From a virus: a stretch of DNA of 58,012 bases. The DNA is taken from IMG/VR virus record IMGVR_UViG_3300032213_001526, positions 1-58,012 of that record. One strand, 5' to 3'. The translations under genes were made by a program, and so were the position numbers. This document shows, one piece after another, positions 50,194 through 58,012 of the stretch (the stretch's first letter is position 1; each line of letters begins with the position of its first letter). The notes beneath the pieces are model-generated. The model ran no database searches. It saw only the letters and a program-made list of their open reading frames with translations, and was not told the origin of the DNA.

Positions 50194-53100
50194 GCGCACA
50201 GGTTTCTCTCTGGAGCGACTACGCAGCGGCAAGCGGTGTCTTGCGTGGTCCGCTCCCGTTTGTTGGAGGAGCCGTCAAGACTCGCGTAGACGGAGACGAC
50301 CGCCTCGAAATGGTCGTGAGCAAGGCGCGATGGGCTGAGCTTGCAGGCGACATTCGCAATGTGCTTCGCGTCGTGTGGCCAGAAGGCACCGTTGAAGAAT
50401 ATCGTATCTCCCGCGTCGACACGAACGACAACGCTTCAACGATTACGCTGACGGCGCTCCCCGTGTTTGCTGATCTTGTCACTGGAGGGTTAATCCTCCG
50501 CTACGTTGGTGGCAACGTGGTCACGCGGGTAGCCGGAGAACTGACGGTGACGACGTGGATTAACACGTACGTCCTTCCGCACAGCAGCGCCGTGCGCCTC
50601 AATCTTGTTCTCGGAACGCTTGATCGAAACCCCGTTGTTTCGCTAGACCTCGATGCGCCAAATCCCGGCTCGTTGATTCGCGAGCTGTTTAGTCTTGCAG
50701 GACTTGAGCTAGAGATGACGCGAATTAACGACACGGGGTGGACGTTGCACGGTCGCGTAGCGCGAGGCAGTACAACGCCAGCGCTGACGGTTTTGCGCTC
50801 TGTCAACCAACAAGCCCTTGTCGCGTCAGTTGACGAGTCGTCTCTTGCTACAGTGGTTGTGCCGCTTGGCGACGCTGACCCTTCGTCTGGCGACCGTGCG
50901 TCAATTATGCGCGTTCAGTACACGGTTGGCACGGTAGTTGGGTCGTTGGTGCAATTACTTGACCCAACAACTGGCGTGTCGCCAATCCAAGTAGACACGC
51001 AATGGGTCGGCGCGTATGTCGAAAACTCAAGCGGTGTACGGCAAGTTATTACAGACAGCCGTGCGTTAGACGGGACAGTCCAAATATCCAATACTGCTGG
51101 GTTTACAGCAGGAACACGGTGTCGCCTGTGCTCAAACGCAGCCGGAGATGCCCTGTTTGAGGTGTTTGATGCTACGTCTATTGGAACACGCGGACGGCGC
51201 GTAGTGCCTGTTGTTGTTGCTGGGCAACGAGGCGAAGCCAATGAACTGTTAAACGGCGGGTTTAGTACAAGTCTTACCGGGTGGTCTGCGCTCAATGCGA
51301 CGACGCCTCCGGCATACGCCGAACTTGTGCGAACAGAACTCAACACGACGGTCACTGGATCGCACGACGGGGCTCGCGCAGCATCGACAGGCACCGGAAC
51401 GCCGCTTGCGCTAAAAGGGTTACCGGCTAATTCCTTTGTTCGGCAAAAAGACACCATCAAAATTGGCGGCGCTATTTTGTCGGTGACGGCAGACGCCATC
51501 CCAGATACCTCTGGCGTTATTACGCTCACGCTCGGCGGCGGCGGACTTCCGGGAAGTTATCCCGACAACACGGCGTTTCAGTTAGACCGACGCGAAATTC
51601 GCACGTTGACGCTTGACGGCGAGCATTCTGCGCTGTCGCCAAACCTGCGTTTTACCGACAGCAACACGGATGGGATATTTGCCGTTAACAACGGCGCGTT
51701 ATCAAGCACGTCTGGCGGCTTTGTCACAACGATTCAGTCTATTGAGTATGTGGATGCCCCATTGCAAGCTGGTCGTATCCGCGTGCAATCGCCGTACATC
51801 CAAGCGCTTGATTTGGGAGCTTCTGGGATTACGCTAGACCAAGTGTATGTGGGAACGTTTTCTCCAGTTTCTGGTGCGGCCTCTGCGTCAATGCAAATTT
51901 ATGGCACGGGAAGTACACCAATTGTGGTTGGGACAACGCGCATTCGATACTACACGCAAAGCAGTTCGTATATGACTGTTCGCGTCACTGCAAACCTTGG
52001 CGGCGGCTATTACACGGTCGTGCCAGAAGGGGTAGCAACGCTTTTGCCGTGGTCTGGCATTGGCTACGACGCAGCAAACAACTGGTTTGTCATGACTGTC
52101 AGCAACATTGTCATGGCAAGCGGGTCAACGTGGACGTGTATTATTGCGCACGAATCTCGCACAATGTACTGCAACGGCGCTGTCAGTTTGGGAGCAACGT
52201 CGTTGCCGTGCAAAGCACAGGCAAATCTTGCCACGCGAAATTGGGTGGCAACCGATACGATTTCTATAACACGAAGCGTTACAGCAACGCTGGCTATTAC
52301 CGGCATTACGTCTGCCCAAGGCCTTGAAGAATACAATGAAGCAACAGGAACGTACTATCCCGTTATTGGTATTGAGGCATTTGTCACGTACAACGCCAGC
52401 ACGAGCACAATGGACGATCTTACCAATGGCGTCGACTGGGGCGTTGGAGACGTGTTTTTTGATCTCGGGACTGGAGGAGGACTGTGGCGGCTCGACGCTA
52501 TTGGCGGCGGCACAGCGACCTTGGTCAATTTTGGACTGTGGATCAACGATCACCCCGTTCCTTTTTCTACTCCGCAAACTGTGTCGGCGACATGGACAAA
52601 AGCAGGGACGTTCGCATTGTCCGGTACCGCGTCATGGGGCACTAATGGACGTGTTACGTTGACGCTAGCAAGTGCTGTGCCCACTGGCTACAATTTTGCG
52701 CGTGGCCAAGTGGTCACGTCAAATTGGAACACTGGGTGTATGCGGCTGCACGTTGCTCTTGCTCCGGGAGCAACAACAGTTCAACTGTTTGGGCATGATT
52801 TTTTTTATGCGACAACTGACCCTGCTTCATCGTCTCGCGGCGCGTTGTACCGCATTGCCGCAAGCGGCAGCCTTTTGCCAATCCCCGGCAACACGCTTAT
52901 TGCCGCGTCAACCGCGCAAGCAAATGGCAGCGGAGTTGCTAGCGTAACCGTTACCGCAGCAAACGCTAACCCTATTGCCAACAACGAAGCCGTTACGATT
53001 GTTCGCCCAAGCCTGTTGCGGTCGTCTGACACAACAACTGGGAGCGTCGTGCGCCTGTGTACAGCAATTGGCGGTTCTAATATTCCGATCTCAACAACAC

Positions 53101-53747
53101 CGGGGATCGGCTCGTCGACGTTTGCTGTGGTCGTGCCGGTAGGCTTTACCGTCCCCGTGACGCTTTTTGTCACCGTATCCATGAGCGCTGGATCATACGC
53201 GCTTGGACAGCAGCCAGCCATTGCGCTGTTTGACGGCAGCGGGGCAGTGCTCACGTATGCGCGACTTTCAACTGGCACGGTTGTTGTCGCCTCTACGCCC
53301 ACCGTTGTCCGCCTGATCGTCACGCACACGTTCTCGGCGTCAACGACGTGCCGACTTGGCATCTATGGCGGGGCAACGGACGCTGGACAGTGGAGCGTCG
53401 TTCTTGACGCCATGTTGGCCGTGACCGCGCAAACCGATGTGCCATTCACGCCATCAAGTTGGGCCAACGCACTCGCGCAAAAAGGCATTGACGTGCTGGC
53501 TGTTCGACGGAACGCCACAGCGGCACTCGAAATAGACGTGGCGACCCTGCGACACTGGACGGACGCAGCTCCAACCGCTGCTCCAATTATCCTTGGGCAG
53601 ACCATCGTTGCCCCGTTGTATGCCGTCTCTCGGCGCGTCTTGTCTGTAACGCGGTCGCTAAGTAACGACGATGACGCAAGGGTAGAGCTTGGCACTATCT
53701 CAACAGACCTTACGCGACGGGTCGCAAAACTTATCGGAGACGGCTGA
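50190..53747 (+). CDS. Large tail tip / baseplate-hub-like protein
   Basis: 1185 residues, ATGA overlap with the tape measure. The first 250 residues (alternating beta, WPEGTVEEYRISRVDTND, LIRELFSLAGLELE) suggest a hub-type domain; the rest is beta-rich with many Thr, Ser and Gly, as in central fibres. No enzymatic motif seen. Codon choice is less GC-rich than in the head genes. Confidence 0.65.
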   Translation: MSAQVSLWSDYAAASGVLRGPLPFVGGAVKTRVDGDDRLEMVVSKARWAELAGDIRNVLRVVWPEGTVEEYRISRVDTNDNASTITLTALPVFADLVTGGLILRYVGGNVVTRVAGELTVTTWINTYVLPHSSAVRLNLVLGTLDRNPVVSLDLDAPNPGSLIRELFSLAGLELEMTRINDTGWTLHGRVARGSTTPALTVLRSVNQQALVASVDESSLATVVVPLGDADPSSGDRASIMRVQYTVGTVVGSLVQLLDPTTGVSPIQVDTQWVGAYVENSSGVRQVITDSRALDGTVQISNTAGFTAGTRCRLCSNAAGDALFEVFDATSIGTRGRRVVPVVVAGQRGEANELLNGGFSTSLTGWSALNATTPPAYAELVRTELNTTVTGSHDGARAASTGTGTPLALKGLPANSFVRQKDTIKIGGAILSVTADAIPDTSGVITLTLGGGGLPGSYPDNTAFQLDRREIRTLTLDGEHSALSPNLRFTDSNTDGIFAVNNGALSSTSGGFVTTIQSIEYVDAPLQAGRIRVQSPYIQALDLGASGITLDQVYVGTFSPVSGAASASMQIYGTGSTPIVVGTTRIRYYTQSSSYMTVRVTANLGGGYYTVVPEGVATLLPWSGIGYDAANNWFVMTVSNIVMASGSTWTCIIAHESRTMYCNGAVSLGATSLPCKAQANLATRNWVATDTISITRSVTATLAITGITSAQGLEEYNEATGTYYPVIGIEAFVTYNASTSTMDDLTNGVDWGVGDVFFDLGTGGGLWRLDAIGGGTATLVNFGLWINDHPVPFSTPQTVSATWTKAGTFALSGTASWGTNGRVTLTLASAVPTGYNFARGQVVTSNWNTGCMRLHVALAPGATTVQLFGHDFFYATTDPASSSRGALYRIAASGSLLPIPGNTLIAASTAQANGSGVASVTVTAANANPIANNEAVTIVRPSLLRSSDTTTGSVVRLCTAIGGSNIPISTTPGIGSSTFAVVVPVGFTVPVTLFVTVSMSAGSYALGQQPAIALFDGSGAVLTYARLSTGTVVVASTPTVVRLIVTHTFSASTTCRLGIYGGATDAGQWSVVLDAMLAVTAQTDVPFTPSSWANALAQKGIDVLAVRRNATAALEIDVATLRHWTDAAPTAAPIILGQTIVAPLYAVSRRVLSVTRSLSNDDDARVELGTISTDLTRRVAKLIGDG

Positions 53748-54517
53748 TGTACCTGAACAATAAGTTGCTCTCGGATATGGGTGTGTTTATTAGCACCATG
53801 TCAAACTGGTTGACAGCGTCGCGCTCTACGCCGTCTTTTCTCAGCGTAGCGGGGTCTTTAGAGCAGCTAGCGTCAAGTTACGATCCTGCACAAGCGCGAC
53901 TTATTACGGTTCGTGCGTCAATATACCCCGGCACGCTTGGTGGTCGAGAAGCGTCAATTGCCGCATTAGAAACGGCACTTCGTGGCCGCTGTCTTTTTCG
54001 GACCACGGATCGCCCATCTACGCAAACTGTCGTGTACTGCATTGGCGTGACGTACGCGCCTCGCGATGACGCACCCCAGCTTGTTGACGCGCTGTTTGAG
54101 TGTGAGATCACGTTCGTGGCGCTCTACGGCGGGTCGGAAGACTACATTCCGCCGCCGCCTCTTGCCATCACTTCGACCGCAACGCCAGTCTCGCTTGGCA
54201 CACTACCAAGCGGCGGGTGGTTGTTTGCGTACGGCGGAACGTCGCCGCTGACCATCACGTACGCCAGCGCAAACGGATCACTGACGACGACGCTTGTCGT
54301 TACTGGGACGCTTGCAACCGGAGAGCACTTTGCGTTGGACCTTGATCGGCAAGACGTATGGAAGGTGACTGCCGCAGGCGTTCGCACCCGCTTTGCGGCG
54401 GTGTCTGGTACATGGCCAGCCCTTGATCCGATAGACGCGGCTGGCACAGCCATGCCAACGCTTGCCGTGTCGAGCGGCACGGCCATTTTGTCTACCCGTC
54501 GTCGCTGGAGAGTGTAA
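53747..54517 (+). CDS. Tail tip protein
   Basis: 256 residues, start overlapping the previous stop. N-terminal MYLNNKLLSDMGVFISTMSNWL and the following alpha/beta region resemble distal tail-type proteins; the C-terminal half is beta-rich (LAITSTATPVSLGTLPSGG...). Likely part of the tail tip ring. Confidence 0.55.
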   Translation: MYLNNKLLSDMGVFISTMSNWLTASRSTPSFLSVAGSLEQLASSYDPAQARLITVRASIYPGTLGGREASIAALETALRGRCLFRTTDRPSTQTVVYCIGVTYAPRDDAPQLVDALFECEITFVALYGGSEDYIPPPPLAITSTATPVSLGTLPSGGWLFAYGGTSPLTITYASANGSLTTTLVVTGTLATGEHFALDLDRQDVWKVTAAGVRTRFAAVSGTWPALDPIDAAGTAMPTLAVSSGTAILSTRRRWRV

Positions 54518-55263
54518 TGACACGAGACTCGCGGTTTACGCTTGCGCCAGTTTCTTCAACGCTGCTTGCGTGGGACCTCCAAGACGGCGTCGCCTTTGAG
54601 GCATCGACTGGTTTGCTTGCTGCCCGAAGTGGCCAGCGTGGCACATGGTCACGCGGCGGCGTCGCGTCAGCGGCTGGCATACTTACGTCGAACGGATCGT
54701 ATACGGCACCAGCGTCGCTCCCTTCGTACGAGGCGCGGACCATTAACGGCGTCTCACAGACGACGCTGAACATGGACGCGAATGCGTCAGTCGTATTCCC
54801 GTGCGGCTTTGCTCCACAAATACTGACGGGGTACCTCTCATTTATTGAGCTTGGAGCGAGAACGACCGTCAATAGTACGCTGTTTGCTGTTAGCGGCGAT
54901 GACCCAACAACTGGCGTTCGGCTATACATCGACACAACAGGGACGTATTACCGCATCACATACCACAACGGCACGACTTCTGTCACGGCAACGCTAGCCA
55001 GTGGAACGCCAGCCTCTGGCGACCACGTCGCATTGTGGTGGGTGTGGACGGCTTCGGGGCTGACATTAAAGCAGTCTATTAACGGCGCGGCAGCAACGAC
55101 GGCATTTTCTGGCGCACTGGCGTTGCCAAGTGCATGGGCTGTCGGCAGCAAAATCCGGCTAAACCGGCGTGGCTTGACCCAGAATCCAGCGTCTGGAGCG
55201 TACGGCAAGCTTGTACTAGCTCCGGGGTCTCTGAGTGACGCTGGTATCGTGGAGGTCTGGTAA
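54517..55263 (+). CDS. LamG-like tail protein
   Basis: 248 residues. Concanavalin-A-like beta pattern (GYLSFIELGARTTVNSTLFAV, GVRLYIDTTGTYYRITYHNGTTS, HVALWWVWTASGLTLKQSING) as in phage receptor-binding proteins. Related in type to the proteins at the left end of the window. Confidence 0.65.
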   Translation: MTRDSRFTLAPVSSTLLAWDLQDGVAFEASTGLLAARSGQRGTWSRGGVASAAGILTSNGSYTAPASLPSYEARTINGVSQTTLNMDANASVVFPCGFAPQILTGYLSFIELGARTTVNSTLFAVSGDDPTTGVRLYIDTTGTYYRITYHNGTTSVTATLASGTPASGDHVALWWVWTASGLTLKQSINGAAATTAFSGALALPSAWAVGSKIRLNRRGLTQNPASGAYGKLVLAPGSLSDAGIVEVW

Positions 55264-55583
55264 TGCCATCTCAAGTGCTTATGGGAGTTGCTATCCCACT
55301 GCCTGAGCCTGCTCTGTTAACGCCGCTAGAGTTTATGTCACGGTATACGTTGACAGAGCAACTGACGATGGAGTTGCTGTTAACAGAGCATGCTGACCCA
55401 ACTGTTCGCGCAACGCTGCGCCTGCTCGACAAAACGCTGCTGCGGACGCGCAACGGCGTTGACCCAACCGATCCACGCACCGTGTTTGGTGCAGAGCAGT
55501 CGGTCGATATTCTCATTGCGGCTGGCGTTGTGTTGCTTGCAAACAGGGCAACGCGCATTGCTGAGATACTTGCTCCCGTTTAG
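55263..55583 (+). CDS. Small tail-region protein
   Basis: 106 residues, starting at the previous stop. Helical (FMSRYTLTEQLTMELLLTEHADPTVRATLRLLDKTLLRT) and ending in a hydrophobic helix. Position between tail and lysis genes; similar small proteins accompany tail fibres. Function not established. Confidence 0.55.
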   Translation: MPSQVLMGVAIPLPEPALLTPLEFMSRYTLTEQLTMELLLTEHADPTVRATLRLLDKTLLRTRNGVDPTDPRTVFGAEQSVDILIAAGVVLLANRATRIAEILAPV

Positions 55584-55645
55584 GCTCGGTCTCACGTCTA
55601 GTCTGTAGCAAAGTCGACCGCTACCATTTTTTGGGGATACATCCC

Positions 55646-55978
55646 TTGGCGCTTTCATATCTAGCTGTTGCTCAAGCCGCCGCATCCACAGTGCATTTCT
55701 TTGACGCGGTTGTCGAGAAGTTCATTATGGCACTTGTCGGGGTGTTTGCTGGAGGCACTTATGTGAACTGGAGAGTTGGCGTGAGAATAACTAAGGTAGA
55801 GCATGCGATTTGGGGCACCGACACAAACAACGGAATGTCAAGTCGCGTCAAAAAAGTTGAAGAAACGCTAGGAGTAGTCGTCACTAATCAGGATCGCCAC
55901 ACGATCCTCCTGTCCCATGTCGCAGACAGCGTTGGCGATATTCGCGACGCTATCCAAACTTTGAAGGAGAAAACATGA
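55646..55978 (+). CDS. Small membrane-associated lysis-block protein
   Basis: 110 residues. TTG start with GGGGA 8 bases before; the TTG at 55631 is an alternative. Hydrophobic segment KFIMALVGVFAGGTYVNW (about 24-42) followed by a charged coiled-coil-like tail. It immediately precedes and overlaps the holin-like gene, so it may be an accessory holin, antiholin or spanin-like part. Confidence 0.55.
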   Translation: MALSYLAVAQAAASTVHFFDAVVEKFIMALVGVFAGGTYVNWRVGVRITKVEHAIWGTDTNNGMSSRVKKVEETLGVVVTNQDRHTILLSHVADSVGDIRDAIQTLKEKT

Positions 55979-56322
55979 AAACCATGCTTGTCTCGCTCGC
56001 GATGAAGACGCTTCTCCCTATTTTAGTGGCGTTTATCGTTGTGCCGGTGGTTGATTTCATTAAGAAGCGCTTGATCCCGCAGGTTGACGCGGCTCCGCCT
56101 GCGATCAAGGCTGGCATTGCACTGGTTATGTCCACCATTGCAACCGCCCTTACTGCCGTCTCTGGCATCGGCGTGCCAGTAGACTTGTCGCAGTGGGATG
56201 GTGCGCTGGTCTCAGCACTGTTGACGTGGGTTGCTTCGCTTGCACTCAAGCAAAAGCGTCAGGTTGACCAGCGAGATCAGGCCATTGCGGAACTTGCCAA
56301 ACAGGTCTCTCCGAATGTCTAA
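55975..56322 (+). CDS. Holin-like protein
   Basis: 115 residues, GGAGA site. Three hydrophobic segments: about 8-25 (AMKTLLPILVAFIVVPVV), about 45-65 and about 78-92, with a charged C-terminal tail (KQKRQVDQRDQAIAELAK). Typical size of a class I holin. Overlaps the endolysin gene. Confidence 0.7.
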   Translation: MKTMLVSLAMKTLLPILVAFIVVPVVDFIKKRLIPQVDAAPPAIKAGIALVMSTIATALTAVSGIGVPVDLSQWDGALVSALLTWVASLALKQKRQVDQRDQAIAELAKQVSPNV

Positions 56323-56830
56323 GCTACCGGCACCCCCCGCCATCGAAGCGCGTCGCGAAGCACGCATTGACACGCTGGCCCCAAAATTTGCCGATGCGGT
56401 CCGCGCTATCCTTGCCGATTTGGAAGCGGCAGGAAAGCCGGGGGTCTTGTTTGAGACACTTCGCGACGACAACCGCCAGCAGTATCTGCATGGCTTTGGG
56501 CGGTTGTACGACGATGGTCGTGGCATCGTCACGTATTCGGAAAGCGCCGACGACACATGGCACGGCTACGGCCTTGCTGCCGATATCGTCTCCAAGAAGG
56601 GCGGCTGGAACGATCCAGAGTTCTTTTTGCTCTTGCTCAAGCTTGCCGCTAAGCACGGGTGCTTATCTGGCGCAGACTGGAATCGCAACGGCTCGGCCAA
56701 CGATGAGCGGTTTCAAGACTGGCCGCACATCCAGTTCGGCACACTACGCCGCTCTCCATCACCCAACGCGGCAAGGCTCGTCGATCAGCTTGGGTTGGTT
56801 GGGATGTGGAAGTACGTCGGCGCCGCGTAA
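56315..56830 (+). CDS. Endolysin, M15-type peptidase
   Basis: 171 residues. TWHGYGLAADIV (His83, Asp90) and DWPHIQFG (His138) are the zinc ligands of the D-Ala-D-Ala/L-Ala-D-Glu peptidase family M15. Cleaves peptidoglycan stem peptides. No cell-wall binding domain and no signal peptide, so it depends on the holin. Confidence 0.9.
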   Translation: MSKLPAPPAIEARREARIDTLAPKFADAVRAILADLEAAGKPGVLFETLRDDNRQQYLHGFGRLYDDGRGIVTYSESADDTWHGYGLAADIVSKKGGWNDPEFFLLLLKLAAKHGCLSGADWNRNGSANDERFQDWPHIQFGTLRRSPSPNAARLVDQLGLVGMWKYVGAA

Positions 56831-56836
56831 CAATGC

Positions 56837-56903
56837 CCCAGCCAGTAGTCGTGCCGTATTCGCGTGTTGCGATACGGTGATGGGGGGACGGCTACTGGCT
56901 GGC
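56837..56903 (+). terminator. Branched stem-loop after the endolysin
   Basis: Outer stem CCAGCCAGTAG (56838-56848) / CTACTGGCTGG (56892-56902), inner stem CCGTAT / ATACGG. No T-tract directly after it; TTTTCTTTT occurs about 30 bases further on. It likely separates the lysis genes from the exported-protein gene. Confidence 0.55.
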
Positions 56904-56949
56904 CTGTTATGTTGCAAGGACCCCCATATTTTCTTTTACCGAGCCTCAC

Positions 56950-57786
56950 ATGAAGCAATACACGTCCCGATCTTTGCTGATTGGAACTATGGTGGCAGCG
57001 GCGTGCGGGATTCCATTCCTTGCCCACAGTTTGTCGGCGCGTGATGCTGAAATGGCATTTCGCGCCGAATTTGTTGGTGACTCTGTCCGCGTTATTGGAC
57101 GGTGGGTTCCCGGCAAAGACGCCCGAGGCGCGACCGACGCGTACAAGGTCATCTGGACTGCGCCGAACCGTCCGACGCGCACGATTACCACGGTTACGCC
57201 AATCGACACGTTCCTTGTCTTGCGCCCTGCGCCAGATGGTACGCTGACCGTGCGGCTCGCCGTCATTGGCCTTCGGCGCGGGAAAGAGTCCCTTGATACG
57301 CTTCGTGGCCAGTTGACCATTCAAAATCCGGATGCCGCTCCGCCTCCGCCTGATTCGCTCAAGATTGACACGACTACAGTAAGGGAGGATAACGCGGATT
57401 CAGTTCGTCTAAGGGCGGCTACGTCTTTTGGCACGCTTTGGGAGGACGACTCGGCGTACGTCAGTGAGCGAGACTCTATCCTTTTCTATGCGACCGTGTT
57501 TATGAAAGAGGGTCGCACGCGAACGCTGACGGATACGACTTCGTGGACGCTTCGGCTTGCCGAAAACGTTGAGCTTGTTATGCGAGAGCCGTTTGGTGCG
57601 TTCAAGGACTCTGTGTGGGTTGTCGCGGTAAACTGTGGCTGCCGCGAGTCTGGCGACCCAAACTTGCGGTATAGCATGGCGCGTGGGCGATACGAAATGC
57701 CGGTGAAAGTCGGAGACACCGTGGTAGAGTGGCGCGATGTGACGCCGCTAACTGCCGATCCGTTTTTGGCAACCCGAGTTCGATGA
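56950..57786 (+). CDS. Exported/membrane-anchored protein of unknown function
   Basis: 278 residues. N-terminal signal or anchor (SLLIGTMVAAACGIPFLAHSL, about 8-28). The rest is beta-rich, Asp/Thr/Arg/Val-rich with two Ig-like stretches, a Pro-rich linker at about 117-125, and VNCGCRESG near the end. No domain recognised. Probably a host-surface or periplasmic protein; overlaps the sigma factor gene by ATGA. Confidence 0.55.
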   Translation: MKQYTSRSLLIGTMVAAACGIPFLAHSLSARDAEMAFRAEFVGDSVRVIGRWVPGKDARGATDAYKVIWTAPNRPTRTITTVTPIDTFLVLRPAPDGTLTVRLAVIGLRRGKESLDTLRGQLTIQNPDAAPPPPDSLKIDTTTVREDNADSVRLRAATSFGTLWEDDSAYVSERDSILFYATVFMKEGRTRTLTDTTSWTLRLAENVELVMREPFGAFKDSVWVVAVNCGCRESGDPNLRYSMARGRYEMPVKVGDTVVEWRDVTPLTADPFLATRVR

Positions 57787-58012
57787 CCCCTGAGGCGCTG
57801 GACGCACTGTACCGCGAGCATGCAAGCGAAACAAGTCGTGAAGTCGTCAGAATCCTTGGGGAACACTCCTTGGCTGAAGATTGCGTTCACGATATTTGCG
57901 TCCGGCTCCTGCTGCACAAGGGCGAAATCACGTACCAGCGCCAGTTGCTCCGAGTGGCGTCAGTCAACCGAGCGCGAGACATGATGCGCCGTCGTTGCTC
58001 ACCGGGGGGGAA
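57783..58012 (+). CDS. ECF-like sigma factor, N-terminal fragment (cut by window edge)
   Basis: 76 residues visible. LDALYREHASETSREVVRILGEHSLAEDCVHDICVRLLL followed by LLRVASVNRARDMMRRR matches sigma-70 region 2 of ECF-type factors (the -10 binding core). Starts ATG in a 4-base overlap with the previous stop. May redirect host RNA polymerase to phage or host promoters. The rest lies outside the window. Confidence 0.75.
   Translation, partial: MTPEALDALYREHASETSREVVRILGEHSLAEDCVHDICVRLLLHKGEITYQRQLLRVASVNRARDMMRRRCSPGG

Noticed and set aside
55605-55630. Short stem GTAGC/GCTAC followed by CATTTTTT before the lysis genes
   Set aside because: A 5-bp stem with a 10-base loop is too weak to call a terminator, despite the T-tract.
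1-58012. CRISPR arrays, insertion sequences, tRNA or rRNA genes, integrase
   Set aside because: No regularly spaced repeats, transposase or recombinase motifs, or tRNA cloverleaf were seen by eye.

Overview
The window is a contiguous piece of a tailed double-stranded DNA phage (Caudoviricetes). Terminase, portal, capsid, tail-tube, tape-measure, holin and endolysin genes are all present. There is a very long tape measure (1750 aa) and no recognisable tail sheath, so the particle is most likely a siphovirus. Almost every gene is on the + strand, packed with ATGA, GTGA or TAATG stop/start overlaps. No integrase, DNA polymerase, primase or tRNA gene was seen. The host is uncertain. A GC-rich genome, strong GGAG ribosome-binding sites, and the flavour of the exported protein and ECF-like sigma factor at the right edge would fit a Gram-negative host such as a member of Gemmatimonadota, but this is only an inference.

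Layout. (1) 1-6177: accessory virion or tail-appendage genes: LamG-like proteins, a kelch-like protein, an Ala/Thr repeat protein and two small beta-rich proteins. (2) 6178-7612: the one large stretch without ordinary + strand genes. It holds a weak leftward gene candidate, a cluster of TTTGTGAT sites, several hairpins and an operator-like palindrome just before the rightward early genes. (3) 7613-17063: early accessory block of small unknown genes plus an amidoligase, a class II glutamine amidotransferase and an ASCH protein, closed by a terminator at 17142. (4) 17208-25529: replication and recombination block: annealing-like protein, winged helix protein, RecD/Dda-like helicase, loader-like protein, DnaB-like helicase, two RecU-like nucleases, a basic protein, and a PAPS-reductase-like/ParB-like pair, closed by a strong terminator at 25550. 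(5) 25616-27274: four small unknown genes ending in a terminator at 27304. (6) 27354-29598: an XRE regulator and small genes. (7) 29711-41051: packaging and head genes (TerS, TerL, DUF935-type portal, MuF-type protein, a large ADP-ribosyltransferase/GNAT-like protein, XkdF-like protease, scaffold, decoration, major capsid), ending in a terminator at 41074. (8) 41126-55583: connectors, tail tube, G/GT-type chaperones, tape measure and tail tip. (9) 55646-56830: lysis genes. (10) 56950 to the edge: an exported protein and a truncated ECF-like sigma factor.

Most interesting points: an amidoligase and class II amidotransferase pair in which the amidotransferase gene carries a well-formed candidate -1 frameshift signal (CCCTTTT, 9-nt spacer, stem) leading into a coding-looking alternative C-terminus; a classical A AAA AAG frameshift in the tail chaperone gene; an IbrA/IbrB-like PAPS-reductase/ParB pair; tandem RecU-like paralogues; a head-module protein joining an ADP-ribosyltransferase to a GNAT-like fold; a cysteine-rich repeat tail on the head protease; and a candidate regulatory switch at 6858-6968. 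All functional statements come from motif reading by eye, with no database search.
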